From positions 1 to 64,000 of the forward strand of contig NZ_BMQM01000011.1 in NCBI RefSeq assembly GCF_014648115.1: DNA of 64,000 nt, given 5' to 3'. The DNA is from Deinococcus seoulensis (GTDB lineage: Bacteria; Deinococcota; Deinococci; Deinococcales; Deinococcaceae). Position 1 is the stretch's first letter; every line of letters starts with the position of its first letter. Both the position numbers and the translations under genes were made by a program. Below the pieces are notes generated by a model. The model searched no databases. It was not told where the DNA came from and saw only the letters and a program-made list of their open reading frames with translations. Below, one piece after another: positions 1-11,160 of the stretch.

Positions 1-65
1 TTCTCTCCCACTCGCTTCGCTCGGCTTGAAGGGTCTTTGTAGCCCCTTCAATCGGAGTCCGTATT
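1..65 (-). repeat. Dispersed MITE-like repeat, copy 1 (partial, cut by window edge)
   Basis: The end box ATCGGAGTCCGTAT at 51-64 and the inner hairpin and CTCGCTTCGCTCGG segment match the copies at 5857-5990 and 8282-8386. The outer edge is fused to the TAA stop of the FAD dehydrogenase on the minus strand (TAATACGGACTCCG). Confidence 0.8.
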
Positions 66-1722
66 ACACGGTCCCGGCGGCGGCGCGGCCCGCGATCCGG
101 CCGCTGAAGATGCAGCCGCCCAGGAAGGTGCCTTCCAGCGCGCGGTAGCCGTGCACGCCGCCCCCGCCGAAGCCCGCGACCTCGCCCGCCGCGTACAGGC
201 CTGGAATGGGCTGGCCGCCCTGACCCAGCACGCGTGCGCTCAGGTCGGTTTCCAGGCCGCCGAGGGTCTTGCGGGTCAGGATGTTCAGTTTCACGGCGAT
301 CAGCGGGCCGCTCTGCGGGTCCAGCAGCGGTCCCGGTTTCGCCACGCGCACCAGTCGGTCGCCCAGGTAGGCGCGTGCGCCGCGCAGCGCGGTGATCTGC
401 GGGTCCTTCCCGAAGGGATTGGCGAGGGCCGCGTCGCGCGCGTGAATCTCACGGCGGACCTGTTCGGGGTCCAGCAGCCCGTCGCCGGTCAGGTCGGCCA
501 TGCCGCGCAGCAGGTCGTCGAGGGTGTCGCGGACCACGAAGTCCTCGCCCTGATCCATGAAGGCCTGCACGCTGGGCGAGACGCGGCTGCCCACGCGGCC
601 CAGCGTGGCGCGGATGTCCCGTTCCGTCAGGTCGAGGTTCTGCTCTGAGCCGCTGAGCGTGAATTCCTTCTTGATGACCGCGCGGTTCAGCACGAACCAC
701 GTGTACGGCCAGCCCTGCGTGGTGATGTGCGTCAGGGTGCCCAGCGTGTCGAAGCCCGGCGCGTGCGGGTACGGCAGCCGCTCACCGGTGGGCGAGAGCC
801 ACAGGCTGCTCGGCCCCGGCAGCACGCGGATGCCGTGCCCCTTCCAGATGGGATTCCAGTTGCGCAGGCCCTCGGTGTAGTGCCACATGCGGTCCGGGTT
901 GATCAGGTTCGCGCCCTGCGCGTGCACCGTCTGCTGCAACTGCCCGTCCACGTGCGCGGGTACGCCCGCCACCATGAACGCCGGGGGTTCACCCAGCCGC
1001 TCGCGCGGCCAGTTGCGGCGCACCAGATCATGGTTCCCGCCGATCCCGCCGGACGTCACGATGACGGCCCCGGCCCGCAGGTCGAAGTCCCCGACGACCA
1101 CGCGGGAACTCGCTTCGCCGCGCGCGACCTGCGAGGCTTCCAGCACGTCGCCCCGCACGCCCGTCACGGCCGGACCGTCGAACACAAGTTCCCGCACCCG
1201 GTGTCGGAAGTGCGCGCGGATCCGCCCGGACAGCAGGTGGGCGCGCACGCGCCGCTCGAACGGCTCGACCACGCCCGGCCCGGTCCCCCAGGTGATGTGG
1301 AAGCGCGGCACGCTGTTGCCCGGCCCGAGCGCGCCCTGCCCGCCCCGCTCGGCCCAGCCGACCACCGGGAACAGTTTCAGGCCCTGCGCGGCCAGCCACG
1401 AGCGTTTCTCGCCCGCCGCGAAGTCCACGTACGCCTGCGCCCACTGCCGGGGCCAGTGATCCTCGGGCCGGTCGAAACCGGCGGTGTTCATCCAGTCGCT
1501 CAGGGCCAGTTCGCGGCTGTCGCGGATGCCCAGGCGGCGCTGCTCGGGGCTGTCCACCAGGAACAGGCCTCCGAACGACCAGAAGGCCTGTCCGCCCAGG
1601 TTCTGCTCTCCTTCCTGGTCCAGCAGCAGCACGCGCTTTCCGGCGTCGGCGGCCTCGGCGGCGGCGACCAGTCCGGCCAGTCCGGCTCCCACCACGATGA
1701 TGTCTGCGTTCGGTTCGGTCAT
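64..1722 (-). CDS. FAD-binding dehydrogenase (COG3573-like predicted oxidoreductase)
   Basis: A 552-residue flavoprotein. It opens with a Rossmann FAD-binding fold (IIVVGAGLAGLVAAAEAADAG, then an acidic residue in LLLDQE) and the GGQAFWSFGG stretch typical of the fumarate-reductase/ketosteroid-dehydrogenase-like FAD family. A second FAD-contacting segment near the C-terminus (GLYAAGEVAGFGGGGVHGYRALEG) completes the fold. No signal peptide or membrane segment is seen, so it is likely cytoplasmic. The start is supported by an AGGGAG ribosome-binding site five bases upstream. It is transcribed away from the xanthine dehydrogenase operon. The substrate cannot be read from the sequence; steroid or 2-keto-acid dehydrogenation is known for relatives. 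Its stop codon is fused to a dispersed repeat. Confidence 0.85.
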   Translation of the reverse strand: MTEPNADIIVVGAGLAGLVAAAEAADAGKRVLLLDQEGEQNLGGQAFWSFGGLFLVDSPEQRRLGIRDSRELALSDWMNTAGFDRPEDHWPRQWAQAYVDFAAGEKRSWLAAQGLKLFPVVGWAERGGQGALGPGNSVPRFHITWGTGPGVVEPFERRVRAHLLSGRIRAHFRHRVRELVFDGPAVTGVRGDVLEASQVARGEASSRVVVGDFDLRAGAVIVTSGGIGGNHDLVRRNWPRERLGEPPAFMVAGVPAHVDGQLQQTVHAQGANLINPDRMWHYTEGLRNWNPIWKGHGIRVLPGPSSLWLSPTGERLPYPHAPGFDTLGTLTHITTQGWPYTWFVLNRAVIKKEFTLSGSEQNLDLTERDIRATLGRVGSRVSPSVQAFMDQGEDFVVRDTLDDLLRGMADLTGDGLLDPEQVRREIHARDAALANPFGKDPQITALRGARAYLGDRLVRVAKPGPLLDPQSGPLIAVKLNILTRKTLGGLETDLSARVLGQGGQPIPGLYAAGEVAGFGGGGVHGYRALEGTFLGGCIFSGRIAGRAAAGTV

Positions 1723-2072
1723 AGGGTCTCCCTGTGTTCAGGGCGGGCAGGCGCCCGCCGGGTGTGTGGTGCCGCGTGGCGCGGCCGGATTCGGAACGCC
1801 GCTATTGTGCCGCAATTCGCGCTGTTCTGTACCGGGTTCACCAGTTGCTGAGCGTCCGGTCCGGCTGCCCAGACGAGCGGCGTACGCCACTGCGGCCCTT
1901 GCCTTATCCTGGGCGGGTACTCAATCAGGCCGTTGTTCTGCATGGATAACCAGCGGCCCGCCCCAGACACCGCGTCCGGCGTGAACCATGCGTCCGCCCC
2001 TGAAGGCCTTCAGGCTGGTGGGCGCTGATCGCCGGGTGTCTGCCACCGCACGAAAGGTGGTCAAGGAGTGAC
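1723..2072. other. Divergent intergenic region between the FAD dehydrogenase and xdhA
   Basis: About 350 bases without a convincing gene. It must hold the divergent promoters of the FAD dehydrogenase and the xdh operon, but I see no pair of -35/-10 boxes good enough to call and no clear palindrome. A strong AAGGAG ribosome-binding site for xdhA lies just inside its right end. Confidence 0.6.
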
Positions 2073-3505
2073 ATGCAGAGAGTGAACCTGACCGTGAACG
2101 GCCAGCCGGGCGAGGTGCCCGCCGGAGCGCACACGAATTTGCTGAACCACCTGCGCGCCCAGGGCCTGACCGGCTGCAAGGAAGGCTGCGCCGAGGGTGA
2201 GTGCGGAGCCTGCGCGGTCCTGATCGCCCGCGACGACGGGCAGGGCGGCACCCGCTGGGACAGCGTGAACGCCTGCCTGGTGACGCTGGCCGCCGTGGAC
2301 GGCGCGCAGGTCGTGACCAGCGAGGGCCTCGGCTCGCCCGCCGCGCTGCACCCGGCGCAGCGGGAACTGGCGGTGCGGGGCGGGTCGCAGTGCGGGTACT
2401 GCACGCCGGGCTTCGTGGTCAGCATGGCCGCCGAGTACCTGCGCCCGGACCGCGTGGACGGCCAGCACGGCGCCGCGAACGGCTTCGACCTGCACTCGCT
2501 CAGCGGAAACCTGTGCCGCTGCACCGGCTACCGCCCCATCGCGGACGCCGCGTACGCCCTGGGCTCCCCGGACGCCGCCGACCCCCTGGCCGCGCGCCGC
2601 GCCCAGCCCGCCCCGGCCCCGCGCCCCACGGTCCTGAACGCCCCGGACGGTGAATTCCACCGGCCTGCCACCCTGGCCGAAGCCCTGAACCTGCTGGCCG
2701 CGCACCCGGACGCGAAGGTGCTGTCCGGCGGCACCGACTGGGGCGTGGAAGTGAACCTGCGTCACGCGCGGGCCGCCGTGACCGTCGCCGTGGATCACCT
2801 GCCGGAACTGCGGGTGTTCGAGGAGCGCGCGGACTCGCTGTTGCTGGGCGCGGGCCACAGCCTCAGCGAGCTGGAACGCCGCCTGGGCGGGCGCGTGCCG
2901 CTCCTGGCCGGGTGGTTCCCGCAGTTCGCCAGCCGCCTGATCCGCAACTCGGCCACGCTGGGCGGGAACCTGGGCACCGCGTCGCCCATCGGGGACAGTC
3001 CGCCCGCGCTGCTGGCGCTGGACGCCTCGGTGCGGCTCGTCGGCCCGGACGGCGTGCGCGAGGTGCCGCTCTCGGACTACTTTACCGGGTACCGGCAGAC
3101 GGTGCGGCAGCCGGGCGAACTGATCGCCGCCGTGCGGATTCCGCTGCCGCTCTCGCCCCTGACGGCCTTCCACAAGATCGCCAAGCGCCGCTTCGACGAC
3201 ATCTCCAGCGTGGCGGTCGGGTACGCGCTGGACGTGCGCGGCGGCGTGGTCACGCGCGCCCGCATCGGCCTGGGCGGCGTGGCCGCCACGCCCCTGCGCG
3301 CCCGTGACACCGAGGCGGCGCTGGAAGGGCAGCCCTGGACGGAGGCGACCGTCCGGACGGCCGCGCGCCTGCTGGGGCAGACCGGCACGCCCCTGAGCGA
3401 CCACCGCGCCAGCGCCGCCTACCGCGCCGCGATGCTGGAACAGAGCCTGCTGAAACTCTGGTTCGAATCGCAGGACGCCGCCACGCAGGAACAGGAGGTG
3501 GGCGC

Positions 3506-3509
<4 letters not shown>
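2073..3509 (+). CDS. xdhA: Xanthine dehydrogenase small subunit (2Fe-2S and FAD domains)
   Basis: This 478-residue protein carries two [2Fe-2S] clusters and FAD and passes electrons from the molybdenum subunit to NAD+ during oxidation of hypoxanthine and xanthine to urate. The plant-type ferredoxin cysteines are in CKEGCAEGECGAC (about residues 35-47). The second cluster is in CGYCTPGF and NLCRCTGYRP (about residues 109-155). The FAD domain follows (VLSGGTDWGVEVNL, then SATLGGNLGTASPIGD), ending in the CO dehydrogenase flavoprotein C-terminal domain (GLGGVAATPLRA). Start chosen at the ATG with AAGGAG just upstream. It overlaps xdhB by ATGA, so the two subunits are translationally coupled. Confidence 0.95.
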
Positions 3510-5856
<2,347 letters not shown>

Positions 5857-5857
<1 letters not shown>

Positions 5858-5990
5858 TACGGATTCCGTTTGTTTCGTTGACAGATCGGAACACCACCGA
5901 TCTATCAACTCCACGTCCGGAATCCGTTCTGCTCCTACTCGCTCCGCTCGGATTGAACGGCTTTGCAAGCCATTCAATCGGAGTCCGTAT
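5857..5990 (-). repeat. Dispersed MITE-like repeat, copy 2 (full length)
   Basis: Full-length copy of about 134 bases bounded by ATACGGATTCCG at the left and CGGAGTCCGTAT at the right, which are terminal inverted repeats. Internally it has two hairpins: GATCGG...CCGATC on the left and TTGAACGGC...CATTCAA on the right. It lies between xdhB and xdhC, so it interrupts an operon without an obvious T-tract. Confidence 0.85.
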
Positions 5991-6016
5991 GACACTCCCG
6001 TGCGCGGCGGCCGCGC

Positions 6017-6868
6017 ATGAACTGGCGCGAGGCCCTGAACGCCCTGCACGCGCGCGGCGAGGCGGGCGTGCTCGTCACGGTCGCCGCCGCGCGTGGGCAC
6101 ACGCCCCGCGAGGCCGGCGCGAAGATGCTGATTACCGCCGAACACACCTGGGACAGCGTGGGCGGCGGGAACCTCGAAGCGACCGCCGTGGACCGCGCCC
6201 GCGCCCTGCTGGCGACCGGCGCGACCACACCGGACCTGCTGACGCTGCGCCTGACCGACCGCGCCGCGAACGACCACGGCCGCCAGTGCTGCGGCGGCGA
6301 GGTCACGCTGCTGCTCGAACCCATGCAGGCGGCCCGCGCGCACGTCGCGGTGTTCGGCGTGGGGCACGTGGGCCTGGAACTCGCGCGGATGCTGTCGCGG
6401 CTGCCGCTGCACCTGCACCTCGTGGACTCGCGCGCCGCGCAGCTGACCCCCGAGCGCCTGTCGGTCCTCTCGGACGCCGCCGCGACCCTGCACGTGCACC
6501 ACTCGCCCATTCCCGAGATGACCCTGCACGACCTGCCCGCCGGAACGCACCTGCTGGTCATGACGCACGACCACGCCGAGGACGCCGCCCTGATCGACGC
6601 CGCGCTGCGCAGGTCTGACCTGGGGTTCGTGGGCCTGATCGGCTCGGCCGCCAAGTGGACCCGCTTCCAGGCGCAACTGCGCGACCTGGGCCACCCGCCC
6701 GCCGCGCTGGCGCGCGTCACCACGCCTATCGGCCTGCCGGACCTGACCCTGGGGCCGCAGCGCAAGCACCCGGCCGTGATCGCGCTGGCCGTCGCCGCGC
6801 AACTCCTCCCGCTCATTCAGGCGGCGCCCTCCCTCCAGACGCTCCCCGCCGCAGAAAGGACCCCGTGA
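6017..6868 (+). CDS. xdhC: XdhC-family molybdenum cofactor insertion chaperone
   Basis: A 283-residue XdhC/CoxI-family protein that binds the molybdenum cofactor, promotes its sulfuration and delivers it to the xdhB product. The family signature CCGGEV is present (about residues 94-99). It is followed by a Rossmann-like domain (VAVFGVGHVGLELARML) and the conserved GLIGSAAKWTRFQ segment of the XdhC C-terminal domain. The ribosome-binding site is weak, but the N-terminus matches the family. It overlaps guaD by GTGA, placing it in the purine degradation operon. Confidence 0.93.
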   Translation: MNWREALNALHARGEAGVLVTVAAARGHTPREAGAKMLITAEHTWDSVGGGNLEATAVDRARALLATGATTPDLLTLRLTDRAANDHGRQCCGGEVTLLLEPMQAARAHVAVFGVGHVGLELARMLSRLPLHLHLVDSRAAQLTPERLSVLSDAAATLHVHHSPIPEMTLHDLPAGTHLLVMTHDHAEDAALIDAALRRSDLGFVGLIGSAAKWTRFQAQLRDLGHPPAALARVTTPIGLPDLTLGPQRKHPAVIALAVAAQLLPLIQAAPSLQTLPAAERTP

Positions 6869-8220
6869 CCACTCCCAACCCGCACTTCCCGCCTCAGCAG
6901 CAACCGGCGACCCTGGCACAGCCGACCTCCGCCGCCACCCTGTACCGCGCCACGTACCTGCACACGCCCCGCAACCCCTTCACGCACCCGGACGCGCTGG
7001 ACGCCCAGTCGGACGGCGGCCTGCTCGTTCAGGACGGCGTGATTCTCGCTGCCGGACCCTTCGCAGACATCCGGGTCGCGCACCCGGACGCCCCCGTGAC
7101 CGACCTGCGCGGCGGCCTGCTGCTCCCGGGCTTCATCGACACGCACGTCCACTACCCGCAGGTGCGCGTGATCGGCGGGCTGGGCCTGCCGCTCCTCGAC
7201 TGGCTCGACCAGTGCGCCCTGCCCGAGGAGGCCCGCATGGCCGACCTCGCCTACGCGCGCGGCGTGGCCCGCGACTTCATCGGCGGGCTGATCGGCGCCG
7301 GGACGACCACCGCGCTGGTGTTCGGCTCGCACTTCGCGGGCGCCGTGGACGCCTTCTTCGAGGAGGCCACCCGCACCGGCCTGCGCGCCGTGACCGGACT
7401 GGTGGTCAGTGACCGCCTGCTGCGGGATGAACTGCACACCACGCCCCAGCGCGCCTACGACGAGGGCCGCGCCCTGATCGAACGCTGGCACGGCGCGGGC
7501 CGCACCCTGTACGCCGTCACGCCCCGCTTCAGCCTGTCGGCCAGCGAGGGCATCCTGGACGCCTGCGCCGCCCTGATGAGGGACTTTCCCGGCTTGCGCT
7601 TCACCAGCCATATCAACGAGAACACCCGCGAGATCCAGACCGTCCGCGACCTGTTCCCCGGCGCCCGCGACTACCTCGACACCTACGAACGCGCCGGACT
7701 GGTCGGCCGCCACTCGGTCCTGGCGCACAATGTCCACCCGACCGACCGCGAACTGTCCGTGATGGCCGCGCACCGCTGCACCGCCGCGCACTGCCCGTGC
7801 AGCAACTCCGCGCTCGGCAGCGGCTTCTTTCCGCTGCGCCGCCACCTGGACGCCGGCGTGCACGTCTCGCTGGGCAGCGACGTGGGCGGCGGCACCGGCT
7901 TTAGTCTGCTGAAAGAAGGCCTTCAGGCGCACTTCATGCAGAACCTGATGCCCGGCGGCGTCCCCCTGAGCCCCGCGCACCTGCTGTACCTCGCCACGCT
8001 CGCCGGGGCCGAGGCGCTGGACCTGCCGCACACCGGGTCCTTCGAGCCGGGCCGCGCCTTCGACGCCGTGCACCTCAGGCCCGCGCCCGGCACGCCCCTG
8101 GACGCCGTGTTCCGCCACGCCGCCAGCCCCGAGCGCGCCCTGGCCGCTGCCTTCGCCACCGGCACGCCCGCCGACGTCGCCCGCGTCTGGATCGGCGGGG
8201 ACACCGTCCTGGGCGACTGA
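6865..8220 (+). CDS. guaD: Guanine deaminase
   Basis: A 451-residue amidohydrolase that hydrolyses guanine to xanthine and ammonia, feeding xanthine to the XdhAB enzyme encoded upstream. Zinc-binding and catalytic motifs of the family are visible in order: DTHVHYPQ, TSHINEN, VLAHNVHPTD, HCPCSNSALGSG and LGSDVGGGTG. The start is taken as the GTG at 6865, which overlaps the xdhC stop (GTGA). The frame is open further upstream, but the protein similarity only begins after this point (TLYRATYLHTP). A strong terminator hairpin follows directly. Confidence 0.93.
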   Translation: MTTPNPHFPPQQQPATLAQPTSAATLYRATYLHTPRNPFTHPDALDAQSDGGLLVQDGVILAAGPFADIRVAHPDAPVTDLRGGLLLPGFIDTHVHYPQVRVIGGLGLPLLDWLDQCALPEEARMADLAYARGVARDFIGGLIGAGTTTALVFGSHFAGAVDAFFEEATRTGLRAVTGLVVSDRLLRDELHTTPQRAYDEGRALIERWHGAGRTLYAVTPRFSLSASEGILDACAALMRDFPGLRFTSHINENTREIQTVRDLFPGARDYLDTYERAGLVGRHSVLAHNVHPTDRELSVMAAHRCTAAHCPCSNSALGSGFFPLRRHLDAGVHVSLGSDVGGGTGFSLLKEGLQAHFMQNLMPGGVPLSPAHLLYLATLAGAEALDLPHTGSFEPGRAFDAVHLRPAPGTPLDAVFRHAASPERALAAAFATGTPADVARVWIGGDTVLGD

Positions 8221-8228
8221 CTCCAGAA

Positions 8229-8267
8229 GAGAGGCGCGCCCCTGGAGTGACCGGGGGCGCGCCTCTT
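8229..8267 (+). terminator. Terminator hairpin after guaD
   Basis: A 13-base-pair perfect stem (AGAGGCGCGCCCC at 8230-8242 with GGGGCGCGCCTCT at 8254-8266) begins ten bases after the guaD stop. The tail is only mildly T-rich. Confidence 0.8.
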
Positions 8268-8281
8268 GAGTTGTTGGGCCT

Positions 8282-8386
8282 CATTACGGAGTCCGTCTGT
8301 TTCGTCCTCCACGCCCGGACCCCGCTCTGTTCCTGCTCGCTTCGCTCGGATGGAACGGTCTGCACACCATTCCATCGGAATCCTGT
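8282..8386 (-). repeat. Dispersed MITE-like repeat, copy 3
   Basis: Diverged full-length copy: TACGGAGTCCGTCTGTTTCGTC at the left corresponds to the outer end of copy 2, and the CTCGCTTCGCTCGG segment and ATTCCATCGGAATCC end match the inner end. It abuts the TGA stop of the metal-transport permease read leftward. Confidence 0.75.
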
Positions 8387-9261
8387 CAGCCCTGCAACTC
8401 CGCCTCGCGTTCCAGGCGTTGCTGGCGGCGGCGGGCCAGCTGGCCGTGTTTCGGGGCGAACAGGAACGCCAGTCCGAACAGCACGCTCTGCGTCAGGACG
8501 ATGCACGCGCCGGTTGCGCCGTCCAGGAAGTAACTGACGTACGTGCCGAGCAGGCTGGACAGCACGCCGGTCGCCACGGCCAGCCACATCATGCGGCTGA
8601 AGCGGTCCGTGAGCAGGTACGCGGTCGCGCCGGGCGTGATCAGCATGGCGACGACCAGGATCACGCCGACCGTCTGGAGGGCACTGACGATGGTCAGGGC
8701 CAGGATGACCAGCAGCGCGGCGTACAGGAAGCCGGTGTTCAGGCCGATGGAGCGGGCGTGCGTGGCGTCGAACACGTACAGCAGCAGGTCGCGGCGCAGG
8801 ATCAGGATGGCGCCCAGCGCGACGGCGCCCGCGATGACGGTCTGCCACAGTTCGTCCTGGCTGATGCCCAGCACGTCCCCGAACAGGATGTGCGACAGGT
8901 GCACGTCGCTGGACACGCGCGAGATCATCACGAGGCCCAGCGAGAACAGCGCCGTGAACACCACGCCGATCACGGTGTCCTCCTTGACGCGCGAGCGGGA
9001 CTGGATGAACCCGATGGCGCTGACGCTGATCAGGCCGAACACGAACGCGCCGATCACGAACGGCAGGTTCAGCAGGTACGCCAGGACCACGCCGGGCAGC
9101 ACGGCGTGCGACACGGCGTCGCCCATCAGGGACCAGCCCTTGAGCGTGATGAAGCACGACAGGACCGCGCAGACCGCGCCGACCAGCGAGGAGACCAGCA
9201 GGGCGCGCAGCATGAAGTCGTACCCGATGGGGGCCAGCAGGGAATTCATCAGGGCGTCCAT
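8386..9261 (-). CDS. Metal ABC transporter permease (ABC-3 family, Mn2+/Zn2+)
   Basis: A 291-residue integral membrane protein of the ZnuB/MntB (ABC-3) family with eight or nine hydrophobic helices. The N-terminal segment MLRALLVSSLVGAVCAVLSCFITLKGWSLMGDAVSHAVLPGV includes the family-typical GDAxSHAVLPG motif. The C-terminus is a basic cytoplasmic tail (about the last 25 residues) with several Arg. It forms the membrane channel for the metal delivered by the lipoprotein encoded at 10034-10975. Its start codon overlaps the stop of the ATPase gene by one base, so the three genes form a tight operon. The stop is fused to a dispersed repeat. Confidence 0.92.
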   Translation of the reverse strand: MDALMNSLLAPIGYDFMLRALLVSSLVGAVCAVLSCFITLKGWSLMGDAVSHAVLPGVVLAYLLNLPFVIGAFVFGLISVSAIGFIQSRSRVKEDTVIGVVFTALFSLGLVMISRVSSDVHLSHILFGDVLGISQDELWQTVIAGAVALGAILILRRDLLLYVFDATHARSIGLNTGFLYAALLVILALTIVSALQTVGVILVVAMLITPGATAYLLTDRFSRMMWLAVATGVLSSLLGTYVSYFLDGATGACIVLTQSVLFGLAFLFAPKHGQLARRRQQRLEREAELQG

Positions 9262-10037
9262 CAGCGGACCTCCGGGGCGCGCGCGGGAATGCGGGCCGGG
9301 TCGTGCAGCGGCGAGCGGCCCCCGAAGGCGCGGGCGAGGTTCCCGGCGGTGAGGATCTGCGCGGTCGGCCCGGCGGTCAGGACGGTGCGGTCGGCGATCA
9401 GGGCCACGTCGTCGCAGAAGGTTTCCAGGGTGCCCAGGTCGTGCGTGCTGACCAGGACGCTGCGGCCACTGCCCGCAAGGTCGCGCAGCAGGCCCGTGAT
9501 GGCCTCGCTGGTGCCGACGTCCACGCCGCCGAAGGGTTCGTCGAGCAGCAGCAGGCGGGCGTCCTGCGCCAGCGCGCGGGCCAGGAAGGCGCGTTTGCGC
9601 TGCCCGCCCGACAGTTCCCCGATCTGCCGTTCGGCGAAGTCGGTCATGGACACGCGCGCCAGGGCGGCCTGCACGGCCTCGCGGTCGGCGGCGGACGGGC
9701 GGCGCAGTAGGCCCATGCGGCCCTGGCGGCCCATGGTGACCACGTCACGCACGCTGACCGGAAAGTCCCAGTCGACGTCCTCGGCCTGCGGGACGTAGGC
9801 GATCACGCCGGCCTTCTGCGCCTGCCGGACGGGCTGCCCGAACACCTGCACCTGCCCGCGCAGCGGCGGCAGGAACCCCATGATCGTCTTGAACAGGGTG
9901 CTCTTGCCCGCGCCGTTCATGCCGACCAGTCCGCAGATCCGGCCGGGTTGCAGGGTCAGTGTGGCGCTTCTCAGGGCGAGGCGGCCGCCGCCGTACGCGA
10001 CGCTCACGCCCTGCACGTCCAGCGCGGGGGCGCTCAA
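9261..10037 (-). CDS. Metal ABC transporter ATP-binding protein
   Basis: A 258-residue ABC ATPase energising metal import. Walker A is GMNGAGKST, the signature is LSGGQRKRA, and Walker B is LLLLDEPFGGVD, followed by an H-loop in STHDLGTL. The frame is open upstream, but the real protein begins at LSAPALDVQGVSV. The start is therefore taken as TTG at 10037, which forms a TTGA overlap with the substrate-binding protein stop. The extra upstream residues have the Arg/Pro/Gly composition of out-of-frame high-GC sequence and were not included. Confidence 0.92.
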   Translation of the reverse strand: MSAPALDVQGVSVAYGGGRLALRSATLTLQPGRICGLVGMNGAGKSTLFKTIMGFLPPLRGQVQVFGQPVRQAQKAGVIAYVPQAEDVDWDFPVSVRDVVTMGRQGRMGLLRRPSAADREAVQAALARVSMTDFAERQIGELSGGQRKRAFLARALAQDARLLLLDEPFGGVDVGTSEAITGLLRDLAGSGRSVLVSTHDLGTLETFCDDVALIADRTVLTAGPTAQILTAGNLARAFGGRSPLHDPARIPARAPEVR

Positions 10038-10975
10038 GGCTGCCCCCCTGTGAGGCCCGCGAGGATGGTGTCGGCGTCCTTGCGTAGCAGGTCGAGGTAG
10101 GTGGGCACCTCGTCGGACAGCGAGTCCACGTGCAGGTCGCCGCCGTAGCGGGCGCCAGCCTCGGCGGCAACCTGCCGCATGCCCTTGTCCGGGACGGTGC
10201 TCTCGCAGAACACGGCGGGGATGCCCTGGGCGCGCACGCCGTCGATCACGGCGCGGATCTGGCGGGGCGTGCCCTGGCCTTCCTCGGCGTTGACGGGCCA
10301 CAGGTACAGTTCCTTCAGGCCGTAGTCGCGCGCGAGGTAACTGAAGGCTCCCTCGCAGGTGACCAGGGCGCGGCGGTTCGGGGGCAGCTGGCCCAGCTGC
10401 GTGGAGAGCTGCTGGTCGACCTCGCGGATCTGCGCGGCGTAGGCGTCGGCGTTGGCCTGGAAGGTGTCGGCCCCGTCCGGGTCGAGGTCGGTCAGTGCCC
10501 GGCGGATGTTCTCGACGTAGATCAGGGCGTTTTTCGGGGACATCCAGGCGTGCGGGTTGGGTTTGCCCGCGTAGGCGTCGGCCGAGATGTTTACGGGCTT
10601 AATGCCCTCGGTCAGCGTGACGGTGGGGGCCTCGCTGTCCTGCGTGAAACGGGTGAACCAGCGTTCGAGGTTCAGGCCGTTGTTCAGGATCAGGTCGGCG
10701 CCCTGCGCGCGGATCAGGTCGCTGGGGGTGGGCTGGTACCCGTGGATTTCCGCGCCGGGTCGGGTGATGGACACGACCTCGATGCGGTCGCCGGCGACGT
10801 TGCGGGTCATGTCGGCCAGGATGGTGAAGGTGGTCAGCACGCGCGGGCGGTCGCCGGTATCGGAACCGGTGTCGGTGCCCTGCGGGGTGGTCTGGGTGGT
10901 CTGCTCGGCGGGGCGGCAGGCGGACAGTGTGCCGGCCACGCACAGCAGAGCGGCGGAGAGCAGCAGCATCTTCAT
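10034..10975 (-). CDS. Metal-binding lipoprotein of a Mn2+/Zn2+ ABC importer
   Basis: A 313-residue cluster A-I (ZnuA/PsaA-type) substrate-binding protein. It has a lipoprotein signal with lipobox LSAC (Cys19), so it is membrane-tethered on the periplasmic side. The four expected metal ligands are visible as His in EIHGY, His in NPHAW, Glu in NAEEGQ and Asp in VDSLSDE. This His-His-Glu-Asp set is typical of PsaA/MntA-like proteins and suits Mn2+ or Zn2+. There is no Shine-Dalgarno sequence: the ATG lies six bases after a -10 box, so the mRNA is probably leaderless. A DtxR/MntR-like palindrome overlaps that promoter. Manganese is the more likely substrate given the known importance of Mn in Deinococcus, but this is inference. 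Confidence 0.92.
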   Translation of the reverse strand: MKMLLLSAALLCVAGTLSACRPAEQTTQTTPQGTDTGSDTGDRPRVLTTFTILADMTRNVAGDRIEVVSITRPGAEIHGYQPTPSDLIRAQGADLILNNGLNLERWFTRFTQDSEAPTVTLTEGIKPVNISADAYAGKPNPHAWMSPKNALIYVENIRRALTDLDPDGADTFQANADAYAAQIREVDQQLSTQLGQLPPNRRALVTCEGAFSYLARDYGLKELYLWPVNAEEGQGTPRQIRAVIDGVRAQGIPAVFCESTVPDKGMRQVAAEAGARYGGDLHVDSLSDEVPTYLDLLRKDADTILAGLTGGQP

Positions 10976-10976
10976 A

Positions 10977-11010
10977 TTTTTAGTCTCGCCTAAAAATTGG
11001 TTTAGGTCAA
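10977..11010 (-). promoter_or_regulatory. Leaderless promoter with DtxR/MntR-like operator
   Basis: On the minus strand, TTGACC (11010-11005), a 17-base spacer and GAGACT (10987-10982) are followed by six bases and the ATG. The perfect palindrome TTTTTAG-N6-CTAAAAA (10977-10996) covers the -10 box and ends one base from the start codon. A second dyad, CCTAAA-N6-TTTAGG (11006-10989), overlaps it. This layout fits metal-dependent repression by a DtxR/MntR-type protein. Confidence 0.75.
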
Positions 11011-11039
11011 GCTGGTTACCGGTGATGTTCCAGACAAAC

Positions 11040-11068
11040 TTGACTATTCCGCTCGGTTTAACTAGGGT
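11040..11068 (+). promoter_or_regulatory. Promoter of the iron-siderophore operon
   Basis: TTGACT (11040-11045), 17-base spacer, TAGGGT (11063-11068), then seven bases to a GTG at 11076. This predicts a transcript starting at or next to that GTG. Confidence 0.7.
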
Positions 11069-11075
11069 GCGGCGC

Positions 11076-11159
11076 GTGAACCGCTTCCTGATCCCCCCGA
11101 CCTCCCCGCTCGCCGCCTCACTGCCCGGCGAGACCGGCCGCGCCCTCAGCGGCCGCTGA
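11076..11159 (+). CDS. Predicted 27-residue leader peptide of the iron operon
   Basis: A GTG-initiated ORF of 27 codons (peptide begins MNRFLIPPTSPLAAS and ends GETGRALSGR). It starts seven bases after a good -10 box, as expected for a leaderless mRNA, and has no Shine-Dalgarno sequence. Its stop is one base from the GTG of the sucrase/ferredoxin-like gene, so translation of the two may be coupled. The peptide lacks Cys and hydrophobic signal segments; I do not recognise a family. It may be a regulatory leader or a real small protein. Confidence rests on promoter geometry and coupling only. Confidence 0.45.
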   Translation: MNRFLIPPTSPLAASLPGETGRALSGR

Positions 11160-11160
11160 C

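Noticed and set aside
6817..8118. Long minus-strand frame opposite guaD
   Set aside because: No ribosome-binding site or domain, and fully antisense to a clear amidohydrolase.
10976..11039. Manganese or other riboswitch before the metal-transport operon
   Set aside because: The promoter leaves no room for a leader RNA; the start codon is six bases from the -10 box.
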